From Paenibacillus odorifer (GTDB taxonomy: Bacteria; Bacillota; Bacilli; Paenibacillales; Paenibacillaceae), in the NCBI RefSeq assembly GCF_000758725.1, contig NZ_CP009428.1, forward strand, positions 4,588,001 through 4,652,000: a stretch of DNA of 64,000 nt, read 5' to 3'. Shown piece by piece: positions 61,614-64,000 of this stretch (positions are counted from its first letter, which is position 1; each line of letters begins with the position of its first letter). Both the position numbers and the translations under genes were made by a program. Below the pieces are notes generated by a model. The model was given only the letters and a program-made list of their open reading frames with translations. It searched no databases and was not told the origin of the DNA.

Positions 61614-62813
61614 TTATTTCGAACTCGCTCGCATTTCAAATAAAGCTTTCAGCGCACTACCCAGCGCCTGGAACCAATTATTTGCCGGATAAGCCTGTGC
61701 TAGAGTAGGACTGTACTTTTTCATATAAGCAGATTGCTCAGGAGGCAGGTTCTCAGGAGTATACACCGGCACGCGGCCTATTTCTTTCCCGCCCAGCTCC
61801 AGCACAAGCGCCCCTTGCAATCCAAAATTCGCTCGCGTAGCTTCGGCTGAAGCCGTTTCCTTCTGATTTAAAACAAGTTTCGTAATCACTCTATTTTGTT
61901 CACCTTGTCCAAGTGGATAAGCAAAGGTTTTGGAGGTTACAAAGTTATAGCCCGTCACGGCATCCCCACGTTCAATCAATGTTTTGAGCGGATAGTGATT
62001 AAACCCAAAGTTTAGCAGGGAAGCATGATCATTCCAGTCATCGCCATCATTTATAGTAACTGCGACAAGCTGCTGGCCGTTTCTGGTGGCAGAGCTGACA
62101 AGGCAGCGCAGAGCTTTTTTGGTATAACCTGTCTTTACACCGTCCGCTCCCTCGTATAAATACAGCATCTTATTTTTGTTTCTCCATTTGTAATCCCATT
62201 TCTCATTTGGATTGTCTGCAGTTTTCTCCTGCGTCTTCACAATTTCTTTAAATACAGGATTATGAAGAGCATAAGCGGTCAGAACAGCCAAGTCGTTGGC
62301 ACTTGAATAATGCCCTTCAGCGTCAAGACCATGGGGATTAGCAAAATGAGTATGGGTTAGCCCTAGCTCCTCAGCCTTAGCGTTCATAAGGTATACAAAA
62401 CCTTCCTCAGAACCACCGATATGCTCAGCGATCGCCGTTGCTGCATCATTCCCTGAGCGCAGCATCAGGCCATACAGCATATTTTCCAGCGTCATCTCTT
62501 CCCCCTGCTGCAAGTAAATAGAAGAGCCTTCTTTCGCATAGGCATTTTTTCCTACTTTGACTTTAGAGGCTAAATCACCATTCTCAATGGCGACGAGGGC
62601 GGTCATAATTTTGGTCAAGCTGGCAATAAGCATAGGCTCATCCCCACGGCTGCTGTACAAAATACGCCCGGATTCCACATCAATCAGTGCCGCTGCTCTT
62701 GCATGTGTAGAGATAGAGCTGTTCTCGGCCTGAATTGAAGATAGCGGCGCCAGAAGCAGCAGCGAAAGGCACAATATTAAGGCGAATGGCCATTTACGGG
62801 TTATTGTCTTCAT
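61614..62813 (-). CDS. dacB: D-alanyl-D-alanine carboxypeptidase, sporulation type
   Basis: DacB trims stem peptides of spore cortex peptidoglycan. The 399-residue protein has a signal peptide (residues 8-28, WPFALILCLSLLLLAPLSSIQA) and the penicillin-binding motifs LIASLTKIM (SxxK), SGN and KTG, as well as a C-terminal beta domain. Its place before spmA and spmB matches B. subtilis dacB. GGAGG lies 6 nt before the ATG at 62813. Confidence 0.93.
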   Translation of the reverse strand: MKTITRKWPFALILCLSLLLLAPLSSIQAENSSISTHARAAALIDVESGRILYSSRGDEPMLIASLTKIMTALVAIENGDLASKVKVGKNAYAKEGSSIYLQQGEEMTLENMLYGLMLRSGNDAATAIAEHIGGSEEGFVYLMNAKAEELGLTHTHFANPHGLDAEGHYSSANDLAVLTAYALHNPVFKEIVKTQEKTADNPNEKWDYKWRNKNKMLYLYEGADGVKTGYTKKALRCLVSSATRNGQQLVAVTINDGDDWNDHASLLNFGFNHYPLKTLIERGDAVTGYNFVTSKTFAYPLGQGEQNRVITKLVLNQKETASAEATRANFGLQGALVLELGGKEIGRVPVYTPENLPPEQSAYMKKYSPTLAQAYPANNWFQALGSALKALFEMRASSK

Positions 62814-62998
62814 GTTCATCCTCCGGCTTCTTATCGGATCTTAAGTAAAAGTGTTTATGTTGTACAAGTGTATGCGGACCAGCCTTAGGGTATGTCCACT
62901 CCTTGGGATGTTCCACACAAAATATCCCCACAACGTGAGGCCTTGCTTCGATATTTTCTCAGGTAATTTGCGGGAAACAAAATATCCTTTCTGATACG

Positions 62999-63037
62999 TC
63001 AAAAAAGGGACACCGCCTGATGTATGGCGATATCCCC
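62999..63037 (-). terminator. Terminator of ytfJ
   Basis: GGG..CGCC and GGCG..CCC pair (GGGATATCGCCATACATCA on one side), and TTTTTT follows on the minus strand, 27 bp after the ytfJ stop. Confidence 0.75.
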
Positions 63038-63063
63038 GAGGCTATTTGTAGAATTATGTGTAC

Positions 63064-63552
63064 CTAATGAGTTGAAGATTGAGATGTACTTGGATCGGTT
63101 TTAACAGGTGCTGCTGCTGGTGTGGCGGGTGTTGGCGGCGTTTGAGCTGCAGCATTGCTGGTTTGGAACATGGTTTGAATTTTGTCGATGAGCCCTGGTG
63201 TTGCGTCGATGATTTTTTCGAATAGGTGAGTTTGATTGTCCAGAGGGACAATATTCACTCCATCCTTACCTACCACTAAAAAAGCGATCGGTCGAATGGA
63301 GACGCCTCCCCCGCTACCTCCACCAAATGGAAGCATTTTGACTCCACCTTGGGAGCTTGAACCACTTATAGAATCTTCTACTCGATAATCACTACCACCA
63401 GCAGCAAATCCAAAGGCAACTTTACTGATAGGCAGGATGATGCTGCCGTCAGGGGTTTGTACCGGATCTCCGACAATGGTATTCACATCTACCATGCCCT
63501 TGATATTTTCCATCGCTGTTTGCATTAGGCCTTGAATAGGATGGTCGCTCAT
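63064..63552 (-). CDS. ytfJ: Sporulation protein YtfJ
   Basis: YtfJ (GerW family) affects SleL-dependent spore germination in Bacillus. The 162-residue protein has the family start HPIQGLMQTAMENIKGMVDVNTIVGDPV, the Gly-rich FGGGSGGGVSIRPIAFLVV and a variable Ala/Pro/Thr-rich tail (residues 132-162). It lies directly downstream of a DUF2953 gene, as ytfI-ytfJ in B. subtilis. GAGGAAAC lies before the ATG. Confidence 0.95.
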   Translation of the reverse strand: MSDHPIQGLMQTAMENIKGMVDVNTIVGDPVQTPDGSIILPISKVAFGFAAGGSDYRVEDSISGSSSQGGVKMLPFGGGSGGGVSIRPIAFLVVGKDGVNIVPLDNQTHLFEKIIDATPGLIDKIQTMFQTSNAAAQTPPTPATPAAAPVKTDPSTSQSSTH

Positions 63553-63641
63553 ATTGTTTCCTCCTTTAATTGAGTACGATTTCTCTTTCTTCTACAGCGT
63601 ATATCATCCCCACATCCGCCCATTTGTATGTAACTTTCATT

Positions 63642-64000
63642 TTAAACTTTCCCATGTGGCTCCTGACGCATCTGTTTCAGCAGATTTCTCCAATGGCCGA
63701 GCCCGCCTTTTTCACGCAAGACACGCCGAGATAGCCGCATTAAGGCATACAAAGTATAGCCGACTGACATTTTCCCCTTACAGACAAACTCCATTGCAAA
63801 ACAAAGCTCATCTTCAAAAACAGGCTTAACAAAAATTCGAGGGTGCTGCTGCAATTTCACCCACTGTGAAATAAAACCAACAATACTCCACTTCAGGCCC
63901 CAAACCGCTCCCGATGCGGTCGCAGTATCTGCTGCATCACCAAGAGAGAAATCGGTGGACCAATCGAGCTTTGATATTTTGACATGAGCTACAGTCTCTT
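63642..64000 (-). CDS. DUF2953 protein (YtfI-like), 3' part
   Basis: This frame runs off the window edge at 64000 and ends with a stop at 63642-63644. The visible part of about 118 residues contains FSLGDAADTATASGAVWGLKWSIVGF and RIFVKPVFEDELCFAMEFVCKGKMSVGYTLYALMRL, which matches the C-terminal part of the DUF2953 family, found upstream of ytfJ in Bacillus. Start and N-terminus are outside the window, and the protein's function is unknown. Confidence 0.8.
   Translation of the reverse strand, partial: ETVAHVKISKLDWSTDFSLGDAADTATASGAVWGLKWSIVGFISQWVKLQQHPRIFVKPVFEDELCFAMEFVCKGKMSVGYTLYALMRLSRRVLREKGGLGHWRNLLKQMRQEPHGKV

Overview
The window is chromosomal DNA of a spore-forming Bacillota of the Paenibacillus type. 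It carries spoIVA, spmA/spmB, dacB, ytfJ, ypeB, prsW and a spoVIF-like gene. Gene order closely follows the Bacillus subtilis region ytfI-ytfJ-dacB-spmAB-rluB-resABCDE and the region prsW-ypeB-cmk-rpsA-der-gpsA-spoIVA-hup-mtrB-hepS-menG-hepT-ndk-cheR-aro-trp-hisC-tyrA. Shine-Dalgarno sites are strong and several genes appear to start with TTG. No rRNA, tRNA, CRISPR array, insertion sequence or prophage was seen.

Positions 1-2.5 kb hold the tail of a decayed HAD hydrolase, then an XRE-cupin regulator and a CynX-type MFS permease. From 2.6 to 2.9 kb lie one copy of a 200-bp dispersed repeat and a short tandem repeat. From 3 to 37.6 kb almost everything is on the minus strand. Read in the direction of transcription it runs: a YtxH-like small protein, mecA, prsW, a tiny zinc-ribbon gene, ypeB, a PilZ protein, cmk, plsC, rpsA, der, plsY, gpsA, spoVIF, yphE, a ferredoxin, a lipoprotein, spoIVA, hup, mtrB, an anchored protein, hepS, menG, a UbiA-type and a UbiX-type prenyltransferase, mqnA, hepT, ndk, cheR, a small gene, aroC, aroB, aroH, trpEDCFBA, hisC and tyrA. 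Isoprenoid and menaquinone genes therefore feed into a complete chorismate-to-Trp and prephenate branch. mtrB encodes TRAP. Its predicted RNA target, eleven (G/U)AG triplets at an exact 5-nt period, lies upstream of trpE in the same window.

From 37.6 to 44 kb are a polysaccharide deacetylase lipoprotein, a metallophosphoesterase, a CPBP protease, an anchored protein of unknown function, and serA behind a T-box leader, followed by a second copy of the dispersed repeat. From 44 to 51.5 kb are an SDR and a divergent WYL regulator, a chemoreceptor without an external sensing domain, and the most unusual locus: a c-di-GMP-I riboswitch with an intrinsic terminator in front of a ThDP-dependent enzyme, a carboxymuconolactone-decarboxylase-like protein, a STAS-like small protein and a FabH-like enzyme lacking the His and Asn of the usual triad. 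This looks like a c-di-GMP-controlled small-molecule pathway whose product I cannot name.

From 51.5 to 64 kb are glpK with a helix-hairpin-helix protein, resABCDE (cytochrome c maturation and redox two-component system), rluB, a T7-lysozyme-like amidase whose ribosome site is buried in a strong hairpin, spmB, spmA, dacB, ytfJ and the 3' part of a DUF2953 gene cut by the window edge.
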